NCBI GenBank assembly: GCA_910588095.1
Contig: CAJUQH010000016.1
Location: forward strand, 1 to 49,436
DNA length: 49,436 bases
From: an uncultured Eggerthellaceae bacterium
GTDB taxonomy: Bacteria > Actinomycetota > Coriobacteriia > Coriobacteriales > Eggerthellaceae
Reading direction: 5' to 3'
Part shown: positions 36,098 to 44,063 of the stretch, one piece after another
Numbering within the stretch: position 1 is the first letter of the stretch
How the letters are laid out: each line of letters starts with the position of its first letter
The notes under the pieces: generated by a model
Databases searched by the model: none
What the model was told of the DNA's origin: nothing
The model's input: only the letters and a program-made list of their open reading frames with translations
Position numbers and translations under genes: made by a program

Positions 36098-36391
36098 AAA
36101 GGCGGCCATGCGCCGCTTCCGACGCTTCCCTGACGCTTGCCCGGCCTTGCGCTGGCAGGATGGCCGGTCATCTGGCGGCAGGTTCGCAGAAGCTTTCCCG
36201 GCAAGCAGCAGCTCGTTGCCCGGCTTCCCTTAGGCGCGCTGCCGTCGCATCGGCGGGTGAACGCCCGGTGCCTGCCCGGATCCGCTGACGTTAAGGTGCC
36301 GGCTCCCTTGCTGACCCATGGGCGACACGGCCCCGGCATCTTGGGGCGCGATCTGCTGGAGCTGTGTCGATTTTCGCGGATACGGGCCTCC
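36098..36391 (+). other. Intergenic region between rnhB and yraN, no gene seen
   Basis: About 300 bp of high GC. No credible coding frame, RNA gene or clear terminator is visible; the only recognisable signal is the -10 box at its downstream end. Confidence 0.5.
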
Positions 36392-36397
36392 TATGAT
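36392..36397 (+). promoter_or_regulatory. -10 box of yraN, leaderless arrangement
   Basis: TATGAT ends seven bases before the ATG at 36405. A second in-frame ATG at 36429 has AAGGAGG five bases upstream, so both leaderless and Shine-Dalgarno-led initiation are possible. Confidence 0.5.
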
Positions 36398-36404
36398 GGG
36401 TTGC

Positions 36405-37010
36405 ATGACCCGAGCGAAGGAGGCAGCCATGGCAACGGCGACCCTTGAGAAAGCGCCTGCGAAGAAGGCGTCCAGGAAGACCCCAGCGACGGAGAAGGCC
36501 CCGGCAGCCACGGCTTCCGGGAGAAGGGCGGCGGCAAGCCGCAAGCGCGCCATGCCCGAGCCGCTGACGAAGGCCCCAGCCACGGCGAAGCCCCGCGCAG
36601 CGGCGAAGGCCCCGTCAAAGGCGGCAGCCAAGGCCAAGAACATGCACAACAAGGAGCTGGGCGCCCGCGGCGAGGAGGCGGCGGCCCGCTTCCTGGCCAA
36701 CCGGGGCTACGAGATACTGGATCGCAACTGGACCTGCGCCGCCGGCGAGGCCGACATCGTCGCGCGTGACGCCAACGTCATCGTGTTCGTCGAGGTCAAG
36801 ACCCGCTCCGATGCCTCCATGGGCTTCCCCGCCGAGGCGGTGACCGCCAAGAAGCGCCAGCGCTACGAGCGCATCGCGTGCCTGTACCTGGAGCGCCATG
36901 CCTTCACGGAGATGCTCGTGCGCTTCGACGTCATATCGCTGGTGGCCATCGCGCCCGACCGCGCGCTCGTGCGGCACCATATCAATGCCTGGTCGGAGGC
37001 GGACAAGTGA
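36405..37010 (+). CDS. yraN: YraN/UPF0102-family endonuclease-like protein with Lys/Ala/Pro-rich N-terminal tail
   Basis: 201 residues from the ATG at 36405, or 193 from 36429, where AAGGAGG is a strong Shine-Dalgarno. The C-terminal 120 residues are the UPF0102 restriction-endonuclease-like fold: HNKELGARGEEAAARFLANRG, EILDRNWTCAAGEADIVARD with the catalytic Glu/Asp and FVEVKTRS (E-x-K), then AVTAKKRQRYERIACLYL. The first 75 residues are a basic, low-complexity tail of A, K, P and T (LEKAPAKKASRKTPATEKAP) resembling histone H1 C-termini, probably a nonspecific nucleic-acid binding extension. Ordinary YraN proteins of about 120 residues lack it. It overlaps yifB by four bases. Confidence 0.88.
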   Translation: MTRAKEAAMATATLEKAPAKKASRKTPATEKAPAATASGRRAAASRKRAMPEPLTKAPATAKPRAAAKAPSKAAAKAKNMHNKELGARGEEAAARFLANRGYEILDRNWTCAAGEADIVARDANVIVFVEVKTRSDASMGFPAEAVTAKKRQRYERIACLYLERHAFTEMLVRFDVISLVAIAPDRALVRHHINAWSEADK

Positions 37011-38551
37011 GGTCGCAATGCTCCATAGCCAGCGCGACGCTGCGCGGCGTCGAGGCGCTGCCGGTGACGGTGGAGGTGGCGGTGTCGAACGGCATGCCGG
37101 GCATGGCCATCGTGGGCATGCCGGACACGGCGGTGCAGGAGGCCCGCGAGCGCGTGCGGGCAGCCATAAGCGCCGCGGGGTTCACGATGCCAACCAACAA
37201 GATAGTGGTGAACCTGGCCCCTGCCGACCTGCGCAAGACCGGGTCGGGGCTCGACCTGCCCATAGCCCTGGGCATCCTGGCGGCCACGGGGCAGGTGCCT
37301 GCCTCGTTGGCGGAAGGGCGCCTGTTCGCCGGGGAGCTCTCGCTCGAAGGCGCGGTGCGGCCCGTGCGCGGCCTGCTGGCTTTCGGCATATGCGCCCATG
37401 GGCAGGGGCTCGCGCTGGTGACGGCGCCGGAAGGGTCTGCCGTGCCGCTGCGGGAGCTGCCGCAGTACCGCCTGCGCAGCTTGGATGCGCTCCATGGCAG
37501 CGACCCGCTGGAGCCGTGCGAGCCGCCAGCCGGCATCGGCGGGGGCGACGGGGCGGGCTTCGCGCCAGCCTTGGACTTCAAGGACGTTGCTGGCCATGAG
37601 GTGGCGAAGCGCGCGTTGCAGATAGCGGCGGCAGGCAACCATGGGCTGCTCATGATGGGGCCGCCCGGCTCGGGCAAGACGATGCTGGCCTCGCGCATCG
37701 GCTCGATCCTGCCGCCTTTGACCGAGGACGAGATGCTCGAGGCGGCGGTGGTGCATTCGGTGGTGGGCGAGCCCATGGAAGGCGTGCTGGCCGGGGTGCG
37801 CCCCTTCCGGCGGCCGCACCATTCGGCCACCATCGCGGGCCTGGTGGGCGGCGGCAACCCCGTCCGCCCCGGGGAGATATCGCTCGCCCATTGCGGCGTG
37901 CTGTTCCTGGACGAGTTCGCCGAGTTCAAGCCCTCGGTGCTCCAAGGGCTGCGCCAGCCCATGGAAAGCGGCGCGGTCACGCTCACCCGGGCCGACGGCA
38001 GCGTGGCGTTCCCGGCGCGGTTCATGCTCATAGCGGCCACCAACCCCTGCGCCTGCGGCTATTATGGCGACGACGAGGAGCCGTGCACGTGCACGGTGCC
38101 GCAGATAAGCGCCTACCAGGCCAAGATCGGCGGCCCTCTCATGGACCGCATCGACCTGCAGCTGGACGTGCGCCGCCTGCCGCCGGGCAGCGTGCTCGAC
38201 TCGGGCACGGGCACCGATTCGGCCACCTTGCGCGAGGGCGTTCTGCGGGCGCGGGAGTTCGCCGCCTGGCGCCGTGCGCGCGAAGGAGGCGGGGAAGGGG
38301 CCCAGGCGGGCGCCGGGCGCCGCAGGGCGGCCACGCGGCCGTGCGAGGTCATCGCCTCGTGCGGGCTCGACGACGCAGCGCGCGGGTTCATCGAGTCGAT
38401 GGCCCGGGCCTATGCCTTGAGCGGCCGGGCGCTGCTGAGCATGCTGAACGTGGCGCGCACCATCGCCGACATCGAGGAGCGGCAGGCTGTGCGCGAGGAC
38501 CATATAGCCGAAGCGTTGGGCCTGCGCCTGCGCGACGGCATAGGAAGGTAG
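37007..38551 (+). CDS. YifB/ComM-family Mg-chelatase-like AAA+ ATPase
   Basis: 514 residues. The N-terminal ChlI-like domain (residues 1-180: VEVAVSNGMPGMAIVGMPD, GSGLDLPIALGILAATGQ) precedes a AAA+ core with Walker A GPPGSGKTML near residue 220, the HHSATIAGLVGGG segment, Walker B GVLFLDEFAEF, sensor FMLIAATNPCACGYYGD and a C4-like CACGYYG...CTCTVPQ. The C-terminal Mg-chelatase domain has SGRALLSMLNVARTIADIE. ComM, the studied member, is a hexameric helicase for branch migration of incoming DNA in natural transformation, matching the adjacent dprA. The GTG start overlaps the yraN stop as GTGA. An Ala/Gly/Arg insert (GGGEGAQAGAGRRRA) lies near residue 430. Confidence 0.94.
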   Translation: MRSQCSIASATLRGVEALPVTVEVAVSNGMPGMAIVGMPDTAVQEARERVRAAISAAGFTMPTNKIVVNLAPADLRKTGSGLDLPIALGILAATGQVPASLAEGRLFAGELSLEGAVRPVRGLLAFGICAHGQGLALVTAPEGSAVPLRELPQYRLRSLDALHGSDPLEPCEPPAGIGGGDGAGFAPALDFKDVAGHEVAKRALQIAAAGNHGLLMMGPPGSGKTMLASRIGSILPPLTEDEMLEAAVVHSVVGEPMEGVLAGVRPFRRPHHSATIAGLVGGGNPVRPGEISLAHCGVLFLDEFAEFKPSVLQGLRQPMESGAVTLTRADGSVAFPARFMLIAATNPCACGYYGDDEEPCTCTVPQISAYQAKIGGPLMDRIDLQLDVRRLPPGSVLDSGTGTDSATLREGVLRAREFAAWRRAREGGGEGAQAGAGRRRAATRPCEVIASCGLDDAARGFIESMARAYALSGRALLSMLNVARTIADIEERQAVREDHIAEALGLRLRDGIGR

Positions 38552-39550
38552 GTGGCGGCCATGGAGAGCAACCTGCCCCCGCTGAAGGGGCCGCGGTTCG
38601 AGCTGGGGCCTGACGACCCGCTGTTCCCGACTGCCCTGAAGGCCATCGCGCACCCGCCTGCACGGCTCTACGGCATCGGCAGCGCGGCGGCGCTGCAGGA
38701 AGGTATCGCGGTGGTGGGCGCGCGGAAGGCGACGCCCTACGGCCGCAGTTGCGCCAAGCGCTTCGCCACGTTGGCGGCCGAGCGAGGCATCGCCATCATA
38801 TCGGGCGGCGCCCGAGGCTGCGATTCCGTGGCCCATGAGGCGGCTCTGGCGGCAGGTGCGCCCACGGTGGCGTTCCTGGGCGGCGGCTGCGACATGCTGT
38901 ACCCGGCTGAGCACTTCGGGCTGTTCCAGCGCATCGTGGAAGGCGGCGGGGCGGTGGTGTCGGAGAAGCCGTGGGAGTTCCCGCCCATGCCCTACGCCTT
39001 TCGCGAGCGCAACCGGCTCATCGCCGGGCTGGCGCGGGCGACCCTCATCGTGGAGGCAGGGCTGCCATCGGGCACCTTCTCCACGGCGGACGAGGCGCTG
39101 GCTGCCAACCGCGAGGTGCTGGTGGTGCCCGGCTCCATCGCCTCGAAGCATTCGGCGGGGGCGAACCGGCTCATCTACCAGGGGGCGACGCCCATCGTCG
39201 ACGACGAGACCTTCGGCGACCAGCTGCTCATGCTGTTCGGGTGCCTGCGGCAAGAGGCGGCACCGGCGGCCGCGACGGAGGCAGGGCCTGTGCTGGCGGC
39301 GAGGGACGGCACGGTGCGCATCGAGGCGCCCTTGACAGCCGACCCGCTGCTGGAGGCGCTGGACGCCGAGCCGCTGGGCGTGGAGCAGCTGCTGTGCCTG
39401 GCCCGCGAGGCGGTGCCCCGCGAGGATGCGCTCACGTGGCTCATGGTGTGGTTGGCCAAGGCCCAGCGCGACGGCATGGTGGCCCAATATCCCGACGGCC
39501 GCTACGGCCCGGCTCTCGGGCGGCGCGGGCGCCGCGCTGCTGCCGGGTAG
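38552..39550 (+). CDS. dprA: DNA-processing protein DprA (Smf)
   Basis: 332 residues. It loads RecA on incoming single-stranded DNA during transformation. The Rossmann-like core is clear: GIAVVGARKATPYGRSCAKR, IISGGARGCDSVAHEAAL, AFLGGGCDMLYPAEH, RNRLIAGLARATLIVEAG, SGTFSTADEALAANREVLVV and KHSAGANRLIYQGATPI. The N-terminal SAM-like domain is much shortened (about 40 residues), and a C-terminal winged-helix-like region is present (LLEALDAEPLGVEQLLCLAR). The GTG at 38552 directly follows the yifB stop; the ATG at 38561 is an alternative start. Other competence genes are not in this window. Confidence 0.94.
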   Translation: MAAMESNLPPLKGPRFELGPDDPLFPTALKAIAHPPARLYGIGSAAALQEGIAVVGARKATPYGRSCAKRFATLAAERGIAIISGGARGCDSVAHEAALAAGAPTVAFLGGGCDMLYPAEHFGLFQRIVEGGGAVVSEKPWEFPPMPYAFRERNRLIAGLARATLIVEAGLPSGTFSTADEALAANREVLVVPGSIASKHSAGANRLIYQGATPIVDDETFGDQLLMLFGCLRQEAAPAAATEAGPVLAARDGTVRIEAPLTADPLLEALDAEPLGVEQLLCLAREAVPREDALTWLMVWLAKAQRDGMVAQYPDGRYGPALGRRGRRAAAG

Positions 39551-39563
39551 GGGGCTTTTGCGG

Positions 39564-39569
39564 TACCAT
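39564..39569 (+). promoter_or_regulatory. Possible -10 box of trmFO, leaderless arrangement
   Basis: TACCAT ends seven bases before the ATG at 39577, after TTTTGCGG. The hexamer deviates from consensus more than others here, but the spacing fits the pattern at 9399, 36392 and 43199. Confidence 0.4.
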
Positions 39570-39576
39570 GGCAGCT

Positions 39577-41049
39577 ATGGGAAACAACACGGTAGCCATC
39601 ATAGGCGGCGGCCTGGCGGGCAGCGAGGCCGCCCTGGCCCTGGCCGAGCGCGGGGTGGCGGTGCGGCTGCACGAGATGCGGCCCGAGCGGCCCACCCCGG
39701 TGCACCACACCGACCGCCTTGCCGAGCTCGTCTGCTCGAACTCGCTCAAGTCGACGAAGGCCGAGAGCGCCGCCGGCATGCTCAAGGCCGAGCTGGCGGC
39801 CCTCGGCTCGCCGCTCTACGGCATGGCCTTGCGGCACCAGGTTCCGGCGGGGGGCGCCTTGGCGGTGGACCGCGAGGGCTTTGCCGCCGAGGTGACCGCT
39901 TGCGTGGAGGCGCATCCCTTGGTGGAGCTCGTGCGCGGCGAGGTGCCGTCCGTCGAGCAGGCAGCGGAAGGGACTGCTGCGGTGGTGCTGGCCACCGGGC
40001 CCTTGACCTCCGACGCGCTGGCGGCCTCGCTCGCGGCGCTGACTGGCCAAGAGCACCTGGCCTTCTTCGACGCGGCGGCCCCCATCGTCATGGCCGACTC
40101 GCTGGATGATGCGAAGCTGTTCCGCCAGAGCCGCTACGAGGGCGAGGGCCAGGGCGACTACCTCAACGCCCCCATGGACAAGGGCCAGTACCAGGCATTC
40201 ATCGACGCGCTGGTGGGCGCCGAGCGGGTGATGGCCCACGACTTCGAGTCGAGGGACCTGTTCCAGGCATGTCAGCCCATCGAGGAGATAGCCCGCAAGG
40301 GCCCCGACGCGCCGCGCTTCGGCACGTTGAAGCCCGTGGGCCTCACCGACCCGCGCACCGGGCGCCGCCCCTGGGCCGCGCTCCAGCTGCGGGCGGAGGA
40401 CGCCCATGGCACGAGCTACAACCTGGTGGGCTTCCAGACGAACCTCACCTTTCCCGAGCAGCGCCGCGTGTTCCGCATGATACCGGGCTTGGAGCAAGCC
40501 GAGTTCGCCCGTTACGGCGTCATGCACCGCAACACCTTCATCGAGGCGCCCAAGCTGCTGGCCCCCGATGGGCGCCTGCGCGCTCCGGCGGCCGAGGCCC
40601 TGGGCGTGCCGGTGTACGTGGCGGGTCAGCTGGCGGGCACCGAAGGCTACGGCGAGGCCATCCGCAGCGGCCTGCACGTGGCCCTGGCCGTGGCTGCGCG
40701 GCTGCGCGGCGTGGAGCTGCCGCCGTTGCCGCCCGAGACGGCCTTCGGCGCGCTCATGGCCTACGCCACCGACCCGGCCACGACGGGATACCAGCCCATG
40801 CACGTGAACTTCGGCATCGTGCCGCCCCTGGCCGAGCCGGTGCGCAACAAGGGCGCCCGCTACGCCGCCTATGCCGAGCGCGGCGCGGCGGCGCTGGCCG
40901 GCTATGCCGAGGCGCTGCGGGGCGCTGGCCTGCTGGGCGAGGGCATGGCGGGTGCGGCCGCTGCGGGATTCGCAGGAGAGGCTGCCGAGCCAGGCGCCGG
41001 CGGCGAAGCGCCCGCTGAAGCTGCGCCAGCGGAAGGCGCGCGGCGGTGA
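39577..41049 (+). CDS. trmFO: Methylenetetrahydrofolate--tRNA-(uracil-5-)-methyltransferase
   Basis: 490 residues (family about 440). Folate- and FAD-dependent enzyme making 5-methyluridine at position 54 of tRNAs (EC 2.1.1.74). NTVAIIGGGLAGSEAALALA is the FAD-binding Rossmann motif; VRLHEMRPERPTPVHHTDRL, ELVCSNSLKS with a catalytic Cys, DYLNAPMDKGQYQAFIDAL and ACQPIEEIARKGPDAPRFG are hallmarks. VYVAGQLAGTEGYGEAIRSG and YQPMHVNFGIVPPL close the core. The C-terminal 50 residues are an Ala/Gly/Glu-rich tail (GEAAEPGAGGEAPAEAAPA). The ATG at 39577 is preferred over 39568 because homology begins there and a -10-like box overlaps the earlier one. It overlaps xerC by four bases. Confidence 0.95.
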   Translation: MGNNTVAIIGGGLAGSEAALALAERGVAVRLHEMRPERPTPVHHTDRLAELVCSNSLKSTKAESAAGMLKAELAALGSPLYGMALRHQVPAGGALAVDREGFAAEVTACVEAHPLVELVRGEVPSVEQAAEGTAAVVLATGPLTSDALAASLAALTGQEHLAFFDAAAPIVMADSLDDAKLFRQSRYEGEGQGDYLNAPMDKGQYQAFIDALVGAERVMAHDFESRDLFQACQPIEEIARKGPDAPRFGTLKPVGLTDPRTGRRPWAALQLRAEDAHGTSYNLVGFQTNLTFPEQRRVFRMIPGLEQAEFARYGVMHRNTFIEAPKLLAPDGRLRAPAAEALGVPVYVAGQLAGTEGYGEAIRSGLHVALAVAARLRGVELPPLPPETAFGALMAYATDPATTGYQPMHVNFGIVPPLAEPVRNKGARYAAYAERGAAALAGYAEALRGAGLLGEGMAGAAAAGFAGEAAEPGAGGEAPAEAAPAEGARR

Positions 41050-42005
41050 GCAGTGCCTGCGCAGACGGCCAGCTGCCCGACGATGAGCTGCCCGGCTTCG
41101 ACGACGCCGATGCCTTCTGCGACGCGCTGGTGGTGGAGCGCGGCGCCTCCGAGCACACCGTGCGCAACTACCGGGCCGACCTGCTCGACTACCTGCGCTG
41201 GGCGCACCGCCAGGGCTTCGACCCGCTGGCCATCACCCACAAGCAGCTGCGCTTCTACCTGGGCGAGCTCGACCAGGCGCGCTACGCCCGCTCCACGGTG
41301 AACCGCCGCCTGTCGGCGCTGCGCAGCTTCTTCCGCTGGCTCAACGTGACCGGTCGCATCGAATCCGACCCGGCCAGCGTGCTGCAAGGACCCAAGGCCG
41401 CCAAGACGCTGCCGAAGGTCATCCGCGCGGCCGACATGGCGCGGCTGCTGAGCATCCACGGCCCGCGCGAGCTCGACGGCACGCCTCGCGACCAGACCCC
41501 CGAGGACATGCGCGACCTGGCAGTGCTCGAGCTGCTGTACGCTTGCGGGGCCCGCGTGTCAGAGGCGTCGGGGCTCAAGACGGCTGACGTCGACCTGGAG
41601 CGGCGGCAGGTGAAGGTGCTCGGTAAGGGCTCGAAGGAGCGCATCATCCCCATCCACGAGCTGGCGGTGCAGGCCATGGCCGACTACGCATCTATCGCGC
41701 GCCCGAAGCTGCTTGGCGCCAAGGCGTCTGACCGGTTCTTCGTGTCATCGCGAGGCAACCCGTACTCCACCGATGCCATCCGCAAGATGTTCAAGCGCGC
41801 CCTGCGCGAAGCGGGGCTCGACGAGGGGCTCTCGCCCCATGCCATGCGCCACACCTTCGCCACCGACATGCTCTCGGGCGGGGCTGACCTGCGCAGCGTC
41901 CAGGAGATGCTGGGCCACGCGAGCCTTTCCACCACCCAGATATACACCCACATATCGGCCGAGCGGTTGCGGGCCGTGCACGCCCAAGCCCACCCCCGGG
42001 CCTAG
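41046..42005 (+). CDS. xerC: Tyrosine recombinase, XerC/XerD family
   Basis: 319 residues. The N-terminal SAM-like core-binding domain (about 20-115: SEHTVRNYRADLLDYLRWA, STVNRRLSALRSFFRWLNV) precedes the catalytic domain. The conserved residues are all present: Arg in YACGARVSEASGL, Lys in LGKGSKERIIPI, His-x-x-Arg in SPHAMRHTFATDML, His in MLGHASLSTTQIYTH and the nucleophile Tyr in that same segment. It probably resolves chromosome dimers, as expected from its place after trmFO in the XerC/CodV position of Gram-positive genomes. The GTG start overlaps the trmFO stop as GTGA. Nothing around it marks it as a phage or element integrase. Confidence 0.94.
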   Translation: MSSACADGQLPDDELPGFDDADAFCDALVVERGASEHTVRNYRADLLDYLRWAHRQGFDPLAITHKQLRFYLGELDQARYARSTVNRRLSALRSFFRWLNVTGRIESDPASVLQGPKAAKTLPKVIRAADMARLLSIHGPRELDGTPRDQTPEDMRDLAVLELLYACGARVSEASGLKTADVDLERRQVKVLGKGSKERIIPIHELAVQAMADYASIARPKLLGAKASDRFFVSSRGNPYSTDAIRKMFKRALREAGLDEGLSPHAMRHTFATDMLSGGADLRSVQEMLGHASLSTTQIYTHISAERLRAVHAQAHPRA

Positions 42006-42074
42006 CGGAAGCGGGCTTGGCGAGCTAGCGAAGGCGGGCTTGGGCCTTGGCGGGCCTTATGCGCGACAGCGGCC

Positions 42075-42974
42075 CTAGCGCGACAGCTCCCACATGTTCA
42101 GGCACTGGCCCATGACACGCTCGAGGTCCCAGGCCTGCGCCGTGCGCTCGGGCGAGTTGGGGTCGCGCAGGCTCACTGTGCCGTCGGCGTTGGCGTCCAC
42201 CAGCACGATGAAGTGGCCGTCGGTGGTGAAGTCGCCTGGGCCCACGCTGCATATCACCGGGTGGTCGGCCAGCAGTGCCTCGCGCACCGCCCCTGCGTTG
42301 GCGGGCAGCACGTTCGAGGTGAGCCCCAGCTCGTTCGCGCCGGCCGACATGAGCAGCCAGCTGGTCACGCCGCCGTCCAGGTAGCCGCCTTCCGTGGAGA
42401 AGCCGGCCATGGCCGCCGGGTCGCGGTCGGTCTTGCCGGTCAGGCTGATGTAGGCCATGGAAAGCGCGGTGGGGCCGCAGCCGTGGGTGGCCATGGTGCC
42501 GTCGCCGTAGGGCTCGTCGGCCCAGGCCTTGTCGGTCTGGTAGAGCGAGGGCACCGTGCCCCGGCGCCATTGGTCCTTGGGCGTCGATACCGCAGATCCA
42601 TCAGGGGCGACGCCGCCTGCGCCGGCCCCGCCCGCCACGCCCAGCGAGCCGCCAGCGGCATCGGAGAGCGTGATGGCTGCCAGGGAGCAGAACGTCACCA
42701 GCGCCACGAAGGCCAAGGCGGCCGTCACGGCGATGGCCTTCACCGGCTTCCGGCTGCGGCGCCCTGCGTAGGCGCTGCGCTCGAACCCGCGCGGCTCGGG
42801 GAAGGGGTCGCAGCAGCTGCCCGTGACATCAGCTGCGCCATAGCCTTCGCTGGCGTAGGCATAGTAGGCATCGGCGCTCGCGGTGGGGGCGCCGTAGCTG
42901 TAGACGCGGCTGTAGCGGCCGCCGTCGCCAGAGGCGGCCGGTCGGGTGCGTTGGAACAGTATGTTGGCGTCCAT
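42075..42974 (-). CDS. Membrane-anchored C39-like cysteine protease (papain-like fold)
   Basis: 299 residues. A cytoplasmic, Tyr/Ala/Gly-rich N-terminus of about 75 residues (YSYGAPTASADAYYAYASEG) precedes a single transmembrane helix (about 76-98, AIAVTAALAFVALVTFCSLA), giving an N-in orientation with the catalytic domain outside. The domain is a peptidase C39-like (PF13529-type) fold: Cys166 in THGCGPTALSM, His in DGHFIVLVD and Asp in SLRDPNS. Members process peptides or cell-wall bridges, but the target is unknown. The start ATG at 42974 has GGAGGAG immediately upstream; the longer frame to 43067 is rejected. It is divergent from the response-regulator gene and may share its control sites. 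Confidence 0.88.
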   Translation of the reverse strand: MDANILFQRTRPAASGDGGRYSRVYSYGAPTASADAYYAYASEGYGAADVTGSCCDPFPEPRGFERSAYAGRRSRKPVKAIAVTAALAFVALVTFCSLAAITLSDAAGGSLGVAGGAGAGGVAPDGSAVSTPKDQWRRGTVPSLYQTDKAWADEPYGDGTMATHGCGPTALSMAYISLTGKTDRDPAAMAGFSTEGGYLDGGVTSWLLMSAGANELGLTSNVLPANAGAVREALLADHPVICSVGPGDFTTDGHFIVLVDANADGTVSLRDPNSPERTAQAWDLERVMGQCLNMWELSR

Positions 42975-43123
42975 GGCTCCTCCTTGCTGTCGGCCCGGCG
43001 GTGCGCACGGACCCGGTGCTAGCGCCGGCGGGGCCCGGCTCGGGCATGAGGCGCTTCCCGCCGGCATATGCCATGCTAGGCCAGGCCCTGTTTAACGTTC
43101 CCATAGCGATTGCTTATGAAATG

Positions 43124-43149
43124 CTTAAGCCCCCTTAACTTTTCCTTAA
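43124..43149. promoter_or_regulatory. Triple CTTAA direct repeat, possible response-regulator binding site
   Basis: CTTAA at 43124, 43134 and 43145, spaced 10 and 11 bp, in the AT-rich patch between the divergent protease and response-regulator genes. OmpR/PhoB-family regulators bind direct repeats with about 11-bp period. A further TTAA stands at 43092. Confidence 0.45.
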
Positions 43150-43198
43150 TCATGGCGCTGCCCGGCTGCTCGTCCGACCCGAGCGCGGCCCGGTGGGC

Positions 43199-43204
43199 TA
43201 TGAT
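43199..43204 (+). promoter_or_regulatory. -10 box of the response-regulator gene, leaderless arrangement
   Basis: TATGAT preceded by GC, ending seven bases before the ATG at 43212. No Shine-Dalgarno is present between them. The CTTAA repeats lie 50-75 bases upstream, a suitable place for an activator. Confidence 0.6.
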
Positions 43205-43211
43205 GGGTGCC

Positions 43212-44063
43212 ATGGACGACCTGATATCATCGAACGCCGCCCTTCCGCCCGCTCGCTTGCTGGTGGTGGATGACGAGCAGGCCATTGCCGATCTGGTGAC
43301 GAGCATCTTCCGCGCCGAGGGCATGGAGGCCACCGCATGCTACAGCGGCGCCGAGGCCTTGCACGTGTTGAGGGAAGGCGCTTTCGACCTGGCCATACTC
43401 GACATCATGATGCCGGGCATGGACGGCTTCGAGCTGTGCGGCCAGGTGCGCGCCATCTCGGACATGCCGGTGGTGTTCCTGTCGGCCAAGGACGAGGAGG
43501 CTGACCTGGTGGTGGGCTTCGCCCTAGGCGCCGACGACTACGTGACCAAGCCCTTCAAGCCCCGCGAGCTGGTGGCCCGGGTGCGGGCGCGCCTGCGCCG
43601 GGCTCAGCGTGCGGTCGAGGGCGCGCCTGCGCGCTCGGTGCTGGAAGCCTGCGGCATCGAGATGGACGTGGAGGCCCACACCGCGACGGTCCACGATGTG
43701 CCGCTGGCGCTGACGCCCAAGGAGTATTCCCTATTGGCGCTCTTGCTGGGCCGGGGCGGCAACCCTGTGCCGACCTCCGAGCTCTACGAGCGGGTGTGGG
43801 ACGAGCCCTATGACAGCGCAGCGTCCAACACCGTGATGGTGCACATACGCCACCTGCGCCAGAAGCTGGCGGCCGTCGACTCGTCCACCGAGTTCATCCA
43901 GACGGTCTGGGGCGTGGGCTACCGCGTCGGCGGCGGGCCGGCTGCAGCCATCGCGCCAATCAGCGGGGAAGGGCGAGGTGCTGCCGAAGGCGCCGCTGCC
44001 CGCGATGGCGGAGCGCCTGCCGAAGCTCCTGTGGAAGCCCCCGCGCGAGGCGCCGCCCGATGA
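43212..44063 (+). CDS. OmpR-family response regulator (VanR-like)
   Basis: 283 residues, longer than the usual 230. The receiver domain (residues 14-128) has the acidic pair Asp20/Asp21, the phosphoacceptor Asp64 in AILDIMMPGMDGFE, the Thr/Ser switch in VVFLSAKDEE and Lys in DDYVTKPFKPRELVARV. The winged-helix DNA-binding domain (about 145-240) has LALTPKEYSLLALLLGRGG, SELYERVWDEPYD and NTVMVHIRHLRQKL ending GVGYRV. About 40 extra C-terminal residues are Ala/Gly/Pro/Glu-rich (AAEGAAARDGGAPAEAPVEA). The ATG at 43212 has no Shine-Dalgarno and appears leaderless. It overlaps the kinase gene by four bases. Likely target: its own promoter and the divergent protease. Confidence 0.94.
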   Translation: MDDLISSNAALPPARLLVVDDEQAIADLVTSIFRAEGMEATACYSGAEALHVLREGAFDLAILDIMMPGMDGFELCGQVRAISDMPVVFLSAKDEEADLVVGFALGADDYVTKPFKPRELVARVRARLRRAQRAVEGAPARSVLEACGIEMDVEAHTATVHDVPLALTPKEYSLLALLLGRGGNPVPTSELYERVWDEPYDSAASNTVMVHIRHLRQKLAAVDSSTEFIQTVWGVGYRVGGGPAAAIAPISGEGRGAAEGAAARDGGAPAEAPVEAPARGAAR

